Numbered from the stretch's first letter, positions 29,831 through 35,678 are shown. The stretch is DNA of 64,000 nt from Achatina immaculata (GCA_009760885.1 CM019716.1:11230438-11294437), one strand, 5' to 3'. Program-made: numbers and translations. The notes: generated by a model from the letters alone, not told the origin.

Positions 29831-32803
29831 GCCTCTGTGTCTGTCAGCATTGGGTGCCTGTTATATCAAGGAATGAAGAATTAGTTATTTAATATCTCTC
29901 TCTCTCTGCCTCTATGTGTATGTGTGTTTCTCTGTATTTCTGTGTGTGTATGTCTTTGTGTGTTTCTCTGTGTGTGCATGTCTCTTTCTGTTCTCTATGT
30001 CCATGTGTGCCTCTGTATGTCTCTGTATTTACTTCTATGTGTGTATGTCTCTGTTTATGTATGTCTCTCTCTGCTCTCTGTATCTGTGTGTGTCTCGGTA
30101 TGTTTCTATGTGTCTATGTCTGTGTATGTGTGTCTCTGCTGTCTGTGTCTGTGAGTGTATGTGTCTTTCTGTGTCTCTCTCTGTCTCTCTTCTCTCAGAC
30201 TTGTGAAGTCAAAATAATACTTTTTTTCTCTTTTATTTCCATAAACCTAAACATGATGTACATTTACTTGTTTTCTCTTTTATCTCCATAAACCTAAACA
30301 TGATGTACATTTACTTGTTTTCTCTTTTATCTCCATAAACCTAAACATGATGTACATTTACTCGTTTTCTCTTTTATCTCCATAAACCTAAACATGATGT
30401 ACATTTACTCGTTTTCTCTTTTATCTCCATAAACCTAAACATGATGTACATTTACTTGTTTTCTCTTTTATCTCCATAAACCTAAACATGATGTACATTT
30501 ACTGACTGGCAAGCAGGGGGTAAGTTTTGTTTATTTATTTATTTTTTTTTGTTTAAAGTAAATTACAGTTCTTGTATTTTTCCATGAATGTATAAAATCC
30601 TGACAAAGCATGCTGTTGGGTAGTCATACTTGTTACTGTGAGAGATGAAGAGTTGAATATTTCCTTCGTCAAGTTTGTATAACTGAAACATAAAGTAAAA
30701 TGTGCCATGATTTCTACATGAAGCTGTTTAAGAAGAAAACAGCAGGAGCTACTGTTTGCTGTGGAAGAAAGAAATCTGTTGTGGTAGTAATCATCATTGC
30801 ATGGTCACAGACAGTAATATGAAAGCCTTTTGTTTAGTGTTGCGTATCTTACATCAGAACATATTTTAGCAGCAGACAACTGTCTAGTTTATGTTTGGGT
30901 TATTTTAACAGACAACTGTTTAGTTTGTGTTTTGGTTATTTTAACAGGGTTACACAGCACTTCACTTGGCAGCAATATATGGGCAGGAGCATATTATTGA
31001 GCTGTTAGTGCAGACATACAGTAAGTTTAATATCTCATCTTCCTGAAGAATTAGAATCTAATTTGGAAAAATAAAATGTGATTTTGGAAAATTCTCAGTG
31101 GAGATAACTGCTTTGTTATTAAACTATTTTAGGGTCATCATCCTTGAGCTTGAAACAGCACCACAGGTGTTCTGATCTCCTTCTTAGATGATCTTCATCA
31201 AGAAAGATCTCGGTACATGTGTGCATGCACCCTCTACGCTGGCAGAAGTCTGTACTGAAGTTATTTTCCTCAGCACAATGTACAGAGTTCCAGTTTTTAC
31301 CAGCAAGTCAACTGGAGAGCAGAAGGGACAGAATCAATTGGTTTTTTTATATATTATTCTCATTTAAAAAAAAAATCTATGACCCAGAGGTGGAGATTGT
31401 GTGGAGCCCTAGATTACATGTGGCAGTGGCATGTAAAACATACATGTGACATAAATACTTGTATTACAGAGCATGTATCTTATAGGAGCTGTGTTAGCAC
31501 GGTAGATTAGTCACTCACTCACCAACCAGGCGACCTAGCTAGGGCATCGTTCCTCTTCCTGCCCAGAGTATTAAACCTGGTACCCATTTTTTTTCTTTGG
31601 AAGCTGGGTGAACCCTGGAACTTGAAGCCAGGTCACCTGGTTGGTGAGTGAGTGACTAATCCACCGTGCTAATGCGGCTCCCATAAGATACATGCTCTGT
31701 AATACAAGTATTTATGTCACATGTACGTTTTACATGCCACTGCCACATGTAATCTAGGGCTCCACACAATCTCCACCTCTGGGTCATAGATATTTTTTTT
31801 AAAATGAGAATAATATATAAAAAAACCAAATGATTCTGTCCCTTCTGCTCTCCAGTTGACTTGCTGGTAAAAACTGGAACTCTGTACACTGTGCTGAGGA
31901 AAATAACCTCAGTAAGGAGTTTTGCTAGCAGCGACTAGGCAGCAGAGCACTTATGCTTTGACTGTGTGCAGTGACACTAGCTCACAGTTCATACCTCTAT
32001 CTTTTACCTTTATCTTCAGTGACACTAGCTCACAGTTCATACCTCTATCTTTTACCTTTATCTTCAGTGACACAGGTTCACAGTTCATACCTCTATCTTT
32101 TACCTTTATCTTCAGTGACACTAGCTCACAGTTCATACCTCTATCTTTTACCTTTATCTTCAGTGACACTAGCTCACAGTTCATACCTCTATCTTTTACC
32201 TTTATCTTCAGTGACACAAGTTCACAGTTCATAACTCTATCTTTTACCTTTATCTTCAGTGACACAAGTTCACAGTTCATACCTCTATCTTTTACCTTTA
32301 TCTTCAGTGACACTAGCTCACAGTTCATACCTCTATCTTTTACCTTTATCTTCAGTGACACTAGTTCACAGTTCATATCTCTATCTTTTACCTTTATCTT
32401 CAGTGACACTAGTTCAAAGTTCATACCTCTATCTTTTACCTTTATCTTCAGTGACACTAGTTCAAAGTTCATACCTCTATCTTTTACCTTTATCTTACAC
32501 AGTTTGTCAGCATGGAAATGGTATCCTTGTTTGTTGTAAATAATTTTTTTGTTTCTGTCAACAGAAGCAGATGCAAATTTACGAGATTATAGTGGGAAGA
32601 AAGCCAAGCAGTACTTGAAGAACTCGGCCTCTTCCAAGGCACAACGTAAGCGCGTTATATCTAGTTATAATTCTTCATCTTCGTCTTATGAAGTTCCGAA
32701 TATCCAGATCACTTTTACGAATAATGCCCCGACGAAAGTAAAATCTGCCAGCCGGCTGTGTATTTCTGACCCCATACCAATAGAAAACTCGAGCTCTGCT
32801 TAA
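5302..32803 (+). CDS. sowah: SOWAH-family ankyrin-repeat protein gene, C-terminal 11 exons (5'-incomplete)
   Basis: This is the spliced span of a sosondowah-type ankyrin-repeat protein, a family of poorly understood cytoplasmic/nuclear adaptor proteins. Joined exons are 5302-5495, 6613-6798, 11060-11104, 12140-12241, 14012-14023, 16096-16098, 25701-25703, 26591-26680, 30517-30519, 30948-31020 and 32565-32803. They total 950 nt: two bases of a split codon, then 315 codons and TAA. Residues 1-141 are a low-complexity acidic/Ser-rich linker. Residues 142-175 match the LDxxExxW start of the SOWAH ankyrin block. Residues 176-211 form repeat one (DFTNGYTALHWAAKHGK), 212-236 repeat two (GGYTALHLAAIYGQ), and about 237-252 the family signature ADANLRDYSGKKAKQYL, followed by a basic, Ser-rich tail. 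All internal introns are phase 0 except the last (phase 1). The N-terminal SOWAH winged-helix region is not seen and should lie upstream. Family assignment is confident; the micro-exons are inferred from sequence only. Confidence 0.85.
5560..5700. repeat. 28-bp minisatellite, 5 copies, 65 bp after a donor site
   Basis: The unit is AGTCACATGACCTGCCTTTA plus TTATGTTC, with CACATG/CATGTG variants. It lies in the intron after exon 5302-5495. The remaining intron, about 5701-6175, has no recognisable feature. Confidence 0.9.
6178..6437. repeat. 22-bp minisatellite, ~12 copies
   Basis: The unit is CCTATCTCCACAGTCCCACA(CT). It is intronic, ending ~175 bp before exon 6613. Confidence 0.93.
6613..6798 (+). 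CDS. sowah: SOWAH gene, linker exon of 62 codons
   Basis: The acceptor GTTTCTCAG ends at 6612 and the donor GTGAGT starts at 6799; both edges are phase 0 (186 nt). It encodes a polar segment that includes SMEEDSNVSVISVKDKIKKLNKNISESDL and ends KKNYKHA. The KDKIKKLNKNISE stretch could be a short amphipathic helix. The reading frame runs on from exon 5302-5495 without a stop. Coding-like composition here contrasts with the repeat-filled introns on both sides. Confidence 0.75.
6900..7545. repeat. 51-bp minisatellite, ~12 copies
   Basis: The unit contains CGAGAGATAAACTGGAGGTG, ATGGATGAGATTCATCC and TTGCACCCTACGTG. It starts ~100 bp after the donor at 6799. Both strands stay open for over 220 codons because the period is 17 codons. 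It is intronic and not joined to the gene by usable splice sites. Confidence 0.93.
7620..8645. repeat. 71-bp minisatellite, ~14 near-identical copies
   Basis: Each unit contains CTGCTCCTCACTGTTCATTG and CTTCTTCACAGTTTTATCTC. Copies are nearly perfect apart from a small deletion near 8215 and altered last two copies, so expansion was recent. Each unit carries a pyrimidine-rich CACAG that resembles a 3' splice site. Confidence 0.95.
8646..8990. repeat. 25-bp minisatellite, ~14 copies
   Basis: The unit is CTCATGTAGCCACTAACCTG plus GTGTT; three copies are shortened by loss of ATGTAG. It directly abuts the 71-bp array, whose last unit supplies the TTGTTCTC sequence from which it seems to grow. 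Confidence 0.92.
9177..10291 (+). mobile_element. Mariner element (DD34D type), internally deleted
   Basis: The element is flanked by TA on both sides (9175-9176 and 10292-10293). Terminal inverted repeats are CCAAGGGTGATTGATAAG at the left and, reverse-complemented, CGAGGGGTGATTGATAAG at the right, followed by a shared GGCATAAGGT. It lies in the intron between SOWAH exons 6613 and 11060. Confidence 0.92.
9356..10180 (+). pseudogene. Mariner transposase with ~150-bp deletion and frameshift
   Basis: The frame opens MDNISHRAVIHYLCIKGLSS and has the paired HTH region up to GRPRMVTTDETTGRIHDI. A deletion joins LGISQER (about 9620) straight to LQQFVTVDETWVHHF. Compared with the copy at 42.7 kb, about 150 bp holding the end of the DNA-binding domain is missing, and the reading frame shifts. 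Downstream, catalytic VDETWVHHF, IFHQDTAAVH and APGLAPSDYY are visible. The first two catalytic Asp residues and the SDYY Asp remain, but the protein is broken. Confidence 0.9.
10504..10802. repeat. 42-bp minisatellite, 7 copies
   Basis: The unit joins TGTCATTCAGTATCTGTAGT, TTCCATCATAGAGTTGG and CAGCT. The first six copies are identical; the last is diverged. It lies 260 bp before exon 11060. Confidence 0.94.
11060..11104 (+). CDS. sowah: SOWAH gene, 45-nt acidic exon
   Basis: The acceptor TTTTGTCAG ends at 11059 and the donor GTAAGT starts at 11105. The exon is 15 codons, phase 0 on both sides, and encodes GGDDDDNSHSYGFVT. The closing hydrophobic VT fits the residues that usually precede the LDxxExxW start of the SOWAH ankyrin block. 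No other exon was recognised in the preceding 4.3-kb intron, which holds four minisatellites and a mariner. Confidence 0.75.
11188..11306. repeat. 31-bp minisatellite, 4 copies
   Basis: The unit contains ACATACTGATATAAATCTTG and GCAGTTACAAA. It begins ~80 bp after the donor of exon 11060. Confidence 0.88.
11393..11592. repeat. Near-perfect 93-bp-arm palindrome (hairpin)
   Basis: The left arm 11393-11486 and right arm 11500-11592 are reverse complements with essentially no mismatch, around a 13-nt loop (TATAAATGAAAAA). Arms contain GTAGACAGAGGTGTATGGTG and an A11/T-run. A shared outer TTTAAAGCT-GTCTCA motif occurs in direct orientation at 11340 and 11590. It could be a fold-back element or a replication/assembly-derived inversion. 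No coding content. Confidence 0.9.
11940..12128. repeat. 34-bp minisatellite, ~5 copies, ending at an acceptor
   Basis: The unit is GACATGAGTGATGTTAACAT plus TTAATAAAACGTAA. The final copy runs directly into the pyrimidine tract and acceptor of exon 12140. Confidence 0.88.
12140..12241 (+). CDS. sowah: SOWAH gene, exon opening the ankyrin block
   Basis: The acceptor CTTTCTACAG ends at 12139 and the donor is CAG|GTATTA at 12242. Its 34 codons are phase 0 and encode LDSEQKDWLVVCSSSDY, then HDMNRLLSRNPGLAKLQ. This is the family pattern in which an LD..E..W motif is followed by a degenerate first ankyrin helix pair (RLLSRNPGLA). The last ~30 nt of this exon and its donor are copied several times in the tandem array that follows. 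Confidence 0.88.
12210..12645. repeat. Exon-end/donor minisatellite, 6-7 copies
   Basis: Units of about 54-71 bp each carry GGCTTAGCTAAACTTCAGGT, the real exon end plus its GT, followed by ATTACATCTCTCTATACTTAAC and a CTTTCTACA tract. One copy reads CAGTTATT and so lost GT. The first member is the genuine donor at 12242. Confidence 0.92.
12700..13367 (-). pseudogene. piggyBac-like transposase remnant
   Basis: The minus-strand segment 13367-13026 encodes a piggyBac core containing DMNKFFGLIILMGQTRKP, HWKDYWTTDPLLETPIFSK and RFxFLL-like FEYLLTFLHFSDNSQ, ending near the first catalytic region QQLSTDE. The minus segment about 12960-12826 encodes the C-terminal Cys-rich domain (KKASSRKCSVCLVNEKKSE, then FICKSCQVPLH) to a stop. 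Most of the catalytic domain between them is deleted. No terminal inverted repeats were recognised. Confidence 0.82.
14012..14023 (+). CDS. sowah: SOWAH gene, 12-nt micro-exon (DFTN)
   Basis: The acceptor TTTCTATCAACAG ends at 14011, followed by GACTTTACAAAT and the donor GTGAGTA at 14024. It encodes Asp-Phe-Thr-Asn, phase 0 on both sides. In SOWAH proteins the segment before the first canonical ankyrin helix reads D-F-x-T/N-G-[YF]-T-x-L-H-W. These four residues fill the first four columns exactly, between the LQ end of the previous exon and the next residues of the motif. Confidence 0.8.
14460..14573. repeat. 19-bp minisatellite, 6 copies
   Basis: The unit is CATCTGAGGATCCACAAAG, including a BamHI-type GGATCC. 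It lies within the intron after the 12-nt exon. Confidence 0.9.
14600..14945 (+). pseudogene. Degenerate mariner transposase scrap
   Basis: The sequence SLSLQFPQVSQTLAGEIVSD and KLDHGKLCSHWVPEML resembles the second HTH and linker (H-K-x-C-x-R-W-V-P) of SETMAR-like mariner transposases. About 130 bp later YSPDLSPSDFHLFLHLKK matches the region of the third catalytic Asp. The centre is deleted and frames are broken. Confidence 0.6.
15131..15780 (+). pseudogene. Non-LTR retrotransposon ORF2 C-terminal fragment (RTE-like)
   Basis: One frame to a TAG at 15611-15613 contains KLYLNAKKTKLM, ESFEYLGSLLTNNGD, IKRRTSIVLQKVKQL, ATYACEIWTLYK and CYRRILQI, the thumb/C-terminal features of RTE-type reverse transcriptases. 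Beyond the stop the same frame continues LKYFGHIKRHDN and KRKRGRPWRRWVQDIVDDL. The catalytic FADD region is absent (5'-truncated). It lies between the 12-nt and first 3-nt SOWAH exons. Confidence 0.82.
16096..16098 (+). CDS. sowah: SOWAH gene, 3-nt micro-exon (Gly)
   Basis: The sequence reads GGAACAG|GGG|GTAAGTTT. The acceptor AG is the first AG for about 100 nt downstream of a long T-rich tract near 16010-16030. It adds one Gly after DFTN, the invariant G of the G-[YF]-T-x-L-H ankyrin motif, which neither neighbouring large exon supplies. Support comes from the exact AG-codon-GTAAGT geometry, order and phase; there is no transcript evidence here. A recursive-splicing site is the main alternative. 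Confidence 0.68.
16198..16292. repeat. Short minisatellite, 3-4 copies of ~30 bp
   Basis: Units contain TCATGACTTGCTGTGGTTCA AGGA, beginning ~100 bp after the GGG micro-exon donor. Confidence 0.75.
16401..17600. repeat. 49/51-bp minisatellite, ~23 copies
   Basis: The unit contains AAGTAAGGGAATCTAAGGGG, CTGGCCAGTCTCTCTCTC and AGATCTGAGATAC. Variants differ by one CT in the CTCTCTC run (49 vs 51 bp) and GGCCAG/GTCCAG. The alternation of 49 and 51 resembles a short higher-order pattern in the first six units. Confidence 0.95.
17889..19230 (+). mobile_element. 1.34-kb module ending GCGAAC(GAA)n, probable non-autonomous retroelement (copy 1)
   Basis: The module holds about five ~107-bp internal repeats (CTCTAGAGGTCGGTCACG ... 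CCTAAACCGGCTCACACCAG), three ~85-bp repeats (GGCAGCCACCTCTCACCCGG ... TTTTCCGGTGAGAAAG), a unique tail and GAAGCGAACGAAGAAGAAG. GC content is higher than its surroundings and no transposase or polymerase is encoded. The GCGAAC(GAA)n end matches the 3' end of the I-type LINE at 56 kb, which suggests LINE-mobilised origin. That is an inference. Confidence 0.6.
19694..21031 (+). mobile_element. Module copy 2
   Basis: It is nearly identical to copy 1 over its full length, differing by scattered single substitutions such as GCGCGTGG/GCCCGTGG. It has the same internal repeat set and the same GCGAAC(GAA)n end. Confidence 0.7.
21561..22811 (+). mobile_element. Module copy 3, missing one internal repeat
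   Basis: It matches copies 1 and 2 but has only two of the three ~85-bp GGCAGCCACCTCTCACC repeats, so it is ~88 bp shorter. It also carries private substitutions (CACCCAGCGG, TTTCAGGGAC). The deletion is consistent with unequal exchange between the internal repeats. Confidence 0.7.
23200..24685. repeat. 24-bp minisatellite, ~61 copies
   Basis: The unit is GGGTTAGACTGGCTTCTTGT plus GTCA. ACTGGC/ACTGAC alternates along the array and copies are otherwise nearly identical. It abuts the last 24-bp CATGTGG block at 23185. The minus strand is open for over 500 codons as (SNPDTRSQ)n, purely from the 8-codon period. Confidence 0.96.
24690..25900. other. Mostly single-copy intron containing the TAT micro-exon
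   Basis: This is one of the few repeat-poor stretches in the gene. Short diffuse copies of CAGTATCACATAATCT occur around 24860-25000. No gene other than the 3-nt exon at 25701 was recognised. Confidence 0.6.
25701..25703 (+). CDS. sowah: SOWAH gene, 3-nt micro-exon (Tyr)
   Basis: The sequence reads TGTATTTCTAG|TAT|GTAAGTATC. No AG occurs in the preceding ~94 nt, and a good branch-site candidate (GCCTAACTGAC) lies about 65 nt upstream of the acceptor. It adds Tyr, giving DFTN-G-Y-TALHW, gap-free against the family motif. It lies 9.6 kb from the preceding Gly micro-exon and 0.9 kb before the TALHW exon. Confidence 0.72.
25912..26588. repeat. 45-bp acceptor/exon-start minisatellite, ~15 copies
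   Basis: The unit is GCTGCCTTACACTGGGTTAT, ACAATTTACTGTTACTTTAT and AACAG. The AACAG|GCTGCCTTACACTGGG part copies the true junction ATTACAG|ACAGCCTTACATTGGG of exon 26591, so each unit holds a decoy acceptor and ~16 nt of ankyrin-coding sequence (A-A-L-H-W). The array runs directly into the real acceptor. Confidence 0.95.
26591..26680 (+). CDS. sowah: SOWAH gene, main ankyrin repeat exon
   Basis: The acceptor TTTATTACAG ends at 26590 and the donor GTAAGC starts at 26681. Its 30 codons, phase 0, encode TALHWAAKHGKAEVIKLV followed by ANKPGVNVDQRS. TALHWAAKHG is the canonical first helix of an ankyrin repeat and is nearly identical to vertebrate SOWAH proteins. The acceptor and first ~20 nt of the exon are copied about 15 times in the array just upstream, and the donor about four times just downstream. 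Confidence 0.93.
26681..26845. repeat. 42-bp donor minisatellite, 4 copies
   Basis: The first unit is the real donor of exon 26591-26680: GTAAGCAAGTTTATTTCTCA plus CTTACACACACTTTCATGAC. Three further copies each begin TTGTAAGCAAG, so GTAAGC is repeated. Intron sequence to about 27260 has no further feature. Confidence 0.92.
27262..27722. repeat. 49-bp minisatellite, ~9 copies
   Basis: The unit contains CTTTTACTTTCATTGTGAAG, GTTACAGACTGAGATTCTTC and CATTGTGAG; the last copies are diverged (GGTTTCAAGTTGATCTTAAT). Confidence 0.88.
27748..28035. repeat. 33-bp minisatellite, ~9 copies
   Basis: The unit is TATTATCAGCTCACCCAAAC plus AGTGTATGTGTGG. TGGTAT/TTTTAT variants occur in blocks. Confidence 0.93.
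28275..28510. repeat. 19/20-bp minisatellite, ~12 copies
   Basis: The unit is GGGGAACTACAGCAGGAATG with a variable G run. It is followed by unique intron to 29140 with no gene recognised. Confidence 0.92.
28985..29085. repeat. ~55-bp duplication, 2 copies
   Basis: TATGTGAAACTGTAAGTGAT and ACAAAACATTACATAGTAAT recur once, with a third partial start near 29088. Confidence 0.7.
29145..29433. repeat. 47-bp minisatellite, 6 copies
   Basis: The unit contains TAGGCCATCATCTACTTCAT, CATCTGCTACTGTATAAAAC and ACACGTA. Confidence 0.93.
29690..30205. repeat. CT/TG-rich low-complexity tract with ~115-bp duplication
   Basis: CTCTCTCT and TGTGTGTC microsatellite-like sequence. The block GTCAGCATTGGGTGCCTGTT ... 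AAGAATTAGTTATTTAATAT occurs twice (about 29716 and 29842). Confidence 0.85.
30216..30512. repeat. 46-bp AG-free minisatellite, 6 copies, upstream of a micro-exon
   Basis: The unit contains TCTCTTTTATCTCCATAAAC, CTAAACATGATGTACATTTA and CTTGTT. No AG dinucleotide occurs across the array, and each unit has a pyrimidine tract plus CCTAAAC, which resembles a branch site. It ends ~20 nt before the GGG exon at 30517. Confidence 0.92.
30517..30519 (+). CDS. sowah: SOWAH gene, 3-nt micro-exon (Gly)
   Basis: The sequence reads GGCAAGCAG|GGG|GTAAGTTTT. It adds a Gly between VDQRS and GYTALHLAA, giving the family's S-G-G-Y-T-A-L-H. The acceptor has a competing AG three bases upstream (CAAGCAG), so a 6-nt version adding Gln-Gly is possible. 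A ~295-nt AG-free, pyrimidine-rich array lies directly upstream. This is the least certain of the three 3-nt exons because the neighbouring exon already supplies one G. Confidence 0.6.
30948..31020 (+). CDS. sowah: SOWAH gene, second ankyrin repeat exon
   Basis: The acceptor TTTTAACAG ends at 30947 and the donor GTAAGTTT starts at 31021. The 73 nt encode GYTALHLAAIYGQEHIIELL then VQTY, and end with the first base of the next codon (phase 1). The G-Y-T-A-L-H-L-A-A core is a textbook ankyrin helix. It joins in frame to the terminal exon, completing a Lys codon. Confidence 0.92.
31254..31913. mobile_element. Fold-back structure with 284-bp arms and tRNA-derived SINE heads
   Basis: The left arm 31254-31537 and right arm 31630-31913 are reverse complements at roughly 95% by eye, with a ~92-bp centre. 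Each arm's inner end carries TTAGCACGGTGGATTAG (or GTAG), close to a Pol III A box. On the minus strand of the right side a B-box-like GGCTTCAAGTTCCAGG follows after ~30 nt. This suggests two head-to-head SINE copies or a SINE-derived fold-back. It sits in the last SOWAH intron. Confidence 0.72.
31966..32500. repeat. 48-bp minisatellite, 11 copies
   Basis: The unit contains CAGTGACACTAGCTCACAGT, TCATACCTCTATCTTTTACC and TTTATCTT. Each junction TTTACCTTTATCTTCAG looks like a 3' splice site. The array ends 65 bp before the terminal SOWAH exon. Confidence 0.95.
32565..32803 (+). CDS. sowah: SOWAH gene, terminal exon with stop
   Basis: The acceptor TTTCTGTCAACAG ends at 32564. The exon completes a Lys codon, then encodes ADANLRDYSGKKAKQYL, the most conserved SOWAH signature (D-Y-S-G-K-K-A-x-Q-Y-L). 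A 60-residue basic and Ser-rich tail follows (KAQRKRVISSYNSSSSS, then VPNIQITFTNN), ending IENSSSA and TAA at 32801-32803. Confidence 0.92.
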
Positions 32804-33589
32804 GTGTAGCAGAAACATTTGAACATTTCATCTGTGTGGTCATCGTTAGATCAATTAAGTGTGTAGTGTTATTCTGCAAAGAGTAAGATGATATCCCTTT
32901 TGTTTTTTTCTTTTAGATTTTCATGTTAATTTGGACTTGAAAATGAGTCTCACTAACTGTTTGAGCTGAAGAGTCTAAATCAGAGCTTAAAGATCACATT
33001 AATGTTTTTTCGTGTTCAAGATCTGAGTTTCAATAAGTTATACAACATTTTTTTTACAGTGAAAAGATCTGCATTTCATTTTTTTTTTAGCTCTGAAGAT
33101 CTGAGTTTTGTTATGTTGAAATCATGTTTATGTTTCTACCACATGATCTGAATTTGAACATCCCTTATTTTCTTAAATTCATCCTATGTATTTGAACTCG
33201 AGGAAATCTTGAATGTTAAGATAGTTTTCGGAGGAGAGAATTATGTTCGCTTACTTAAAAATGACATTAAAAAGTCAGTATTGGAACATAAAATAATCAT
33301 AAATTCCTGTTCAAAATAACATTATACAGATAATTAACCAAAGACTGTCAGCTTATATCATATAATTATGCTTGTATTTATGTCATGCACAATGTACAAG
33401 GATCACATGAAAATCTCTTCAGACTTTTCCTAAGTTGTGTCAAAGACCTCTGTGTCAAGGTAAAGACCTCTGTGTCAAGGTAAAAGGCCTCTGTGAGACC
33501 AGTCAGATACAAGACATGAAATTTGTGGTTTATATATTTCTTGATGCAGAATCTCATAACTTCTTCTCTTGCTGATTTGCAGTGGGTTT

Positions 33590-33832
33590 ATTTGTGTTTG
33601 TGTGACTTTCAACTCGAAGCAGGGTGTGCCGTGACATGTTGTAAGTGTTAGTTTGTGTGACTTTTTACTCTGTTCTGAGTAAAAAGTCACATGATATGCT
33701 GGAAGTGTTAGTTTGTGTGACTTTTTACTCAAAACAGAGTGTGCCATGACATGTTGGAAGTGTTAGTTTGTGTGACTTTCTACTCAAAGCAGGGTGTGCC
33801 GTGACATGCTAGAAGTGTTAGTTTGTAGACAT
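33590..33832. repeat. ~56-bp minisatellite, 4 copies
   Basis: The unit contains GTTAGTTTGTGTGACTTTTT, ACTCAAAGCAGGGTGTGCCG and TGACATG. It lies in the probable 3' UTR. Unique AT-rich sequence follows to 34235. Confidence 0.88.
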
Positions 33833-34237
33833 GAATGATCTGCATAGTGCTAGATATTTTTTTTTTATCTTTTCTTCTTTTCTTGGAGCTGATGTATAGC
33901 TTGTGTTCAGAGATAAGCTTTCTATTGAAAGATTCTATTTATTGCTTTAATTATGGTTTAAACTATCAGAACACATGCATAGCTTCTGGTTAGATACAAT
34001 AATTTAGCTTATTTTCAAAGAGAAGGCACATTGCTTCTGTCTGTAGGTTGAGCACATTGTATCTGTTCAAACATCAGTTAAAAGATCAGATGTGTAGTAT
34101 TTTGTCATAAATCAAAATCCAGTTTCATCTCAGTTCACGTTTATAGCTTCTTATGTGCTTACTTTGTAATGGCCAATGTAAGTTTCAGTTTACACTTTGC
34201 TAATATAATGCCACTTGGCACATGCTGACAGTTAACA

Positions 34238-34558
34238 GATATCAAGGAAATGTTGACAGCTGTGAGTACTTAACCAGTGTTAGCAGTACAAGGGAAAATG
34301 TTGACAGTTATGCCTACTGGGAAAATGTTAACATTTATGAGTGCAAAGGAAATGTTGACACTTATGCATACAGGGAAAATGTTAACATTTATGAGTACAC
34401 AGGAAGTGCTGACACTTATGCATACAGAGAAAATGTTGACAGTTGTGAGTACAAAGGAAATGTTGTCAACAGTTATGATTACAAGATAAATGTTGATAGT
34501 TATGATTACAGAAAAAATTATGGTTATGCATACAGGAAAAGTGTTGATACTTATTAGG
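34238..34558. repeat. ~30-bp diverged minisatellite, ~11 copies
   Basis: Units of the type GGAAATGTTGACAGTTATGA GTACA with many substitutions; it is older than its neighbours. Confidence 0.85.
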
Positions 34559-34559
34559 A

Positions 34560-35185
34560 TTAAGTACTGGTGGAAATGTTGACAGTGTTTAGTATTGGGC
34601 ACTGGTGGAAATTTTGAGTGTTTAGTATTGGGCACTGGTGGAAATTTTGAGTGTTTAGTAGTGGGCACTGATGGAAATTTTGAGTGTTTAGTAGTGGGCA
34701 CTGATGGAAATTTTGAGTGTTTAGTAGTGGGCACTGATGGAAATTTTGAGTGTTTAGTAGTGGGTACTGGCGGAAATTCTGAGTGTTTAGTAGTGGGTAC
34801 TGGCGGAAATTCTGAGTGTTTAGTAGTGGGTACTGGTGGAAATTCTGAGTGTTTAGTAGTGGGTACTGGTGGAAATTTTGAGTGTTTAGTAGTGGGTACT
34901 GGTGAGAAATTTTGAGTGTTTAGTAGTGGGTACTGGTGGAAATTCTGAGTGTTTAGTAGTGGGTACTGGTGGAAATTTTGAGTGTTTAGTAGTGGGTACT
35001 GGCGGAAATTTTGAGTGTTTAGTAGTGGGTACTGGTGGAAATTTTGAGTGTTTAGTAGTGGGTACTGGTGGAAATTCTGAGTGTTTAGTAGTGGGTACTG
35101 GTGGAAATTTTGAGTGTTTAGTAGTGGGTACTGGTGAAAACTTTGATTGCATTTAGTAGTAGGTACTGGTGGACATTTTGGTATT
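34560..35185. repeat. 33-bp minisatellite, ~18 copies
   Basis: The unit is GGTACTGGTGGAAATTTTGA plus GTGTTTAGTAGTG. It appears to grow out of the preceding array, sharing TGTTGACAGTGTTTAG at the boundary. Confidence 0.95.
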
Positions 35186-35299
35186 TATAAGCACCAGAGA
35201 AAGATTTGTCAAGATGGAGCTATTACTGTAGGTAGAAATTTGTTACATTGTGCTCTTCGTTGTCACAGAATTTTAGTCTCATCTCCCAACGGCCACAGA

Positions 35300-35678
35300 G
35301 ATGAGGTTTTTGTGCTGTCCTTATAACCTAGTTTTGTCATTGTATGAGGTTTTTGTACTGTCCTTATAACCTAGTTTTGTCATTGTATGAGGTTTTGTAC
35401 TGTCCTTATAACCTGGTTTTGATGTTGTATGAGGTTTTTTGCTGTCCTTATAACCTAGTTTTGTCATTGTAGGAGGTTTTTGTGCTGTCTTTATAACCTA
35501 GTTTTGTCCTTGTATGAGGTTTTTGTGCTGTCCTTATAACCTAGTTTTGTCATTGTAGGAGGTTTTTGTGCTGTCCTTATAACCTAGTTTTGTCATTGTA
35601 TGAGGTTTTTGTGCTGTCCTTATAACCTGGTTTTGTCATTGTATGAGGTTTTTGTGCTGTCCTTATAACCTGGTTTTG
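35300..35678. repeat. 43-bp minisatellite, 9 copies
   Basis: The unit contains TGAGGTTTTTGTGCTGTCCT, TATAACCTAGTTTTGTCATT and GTA. Confidence 0.94.
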
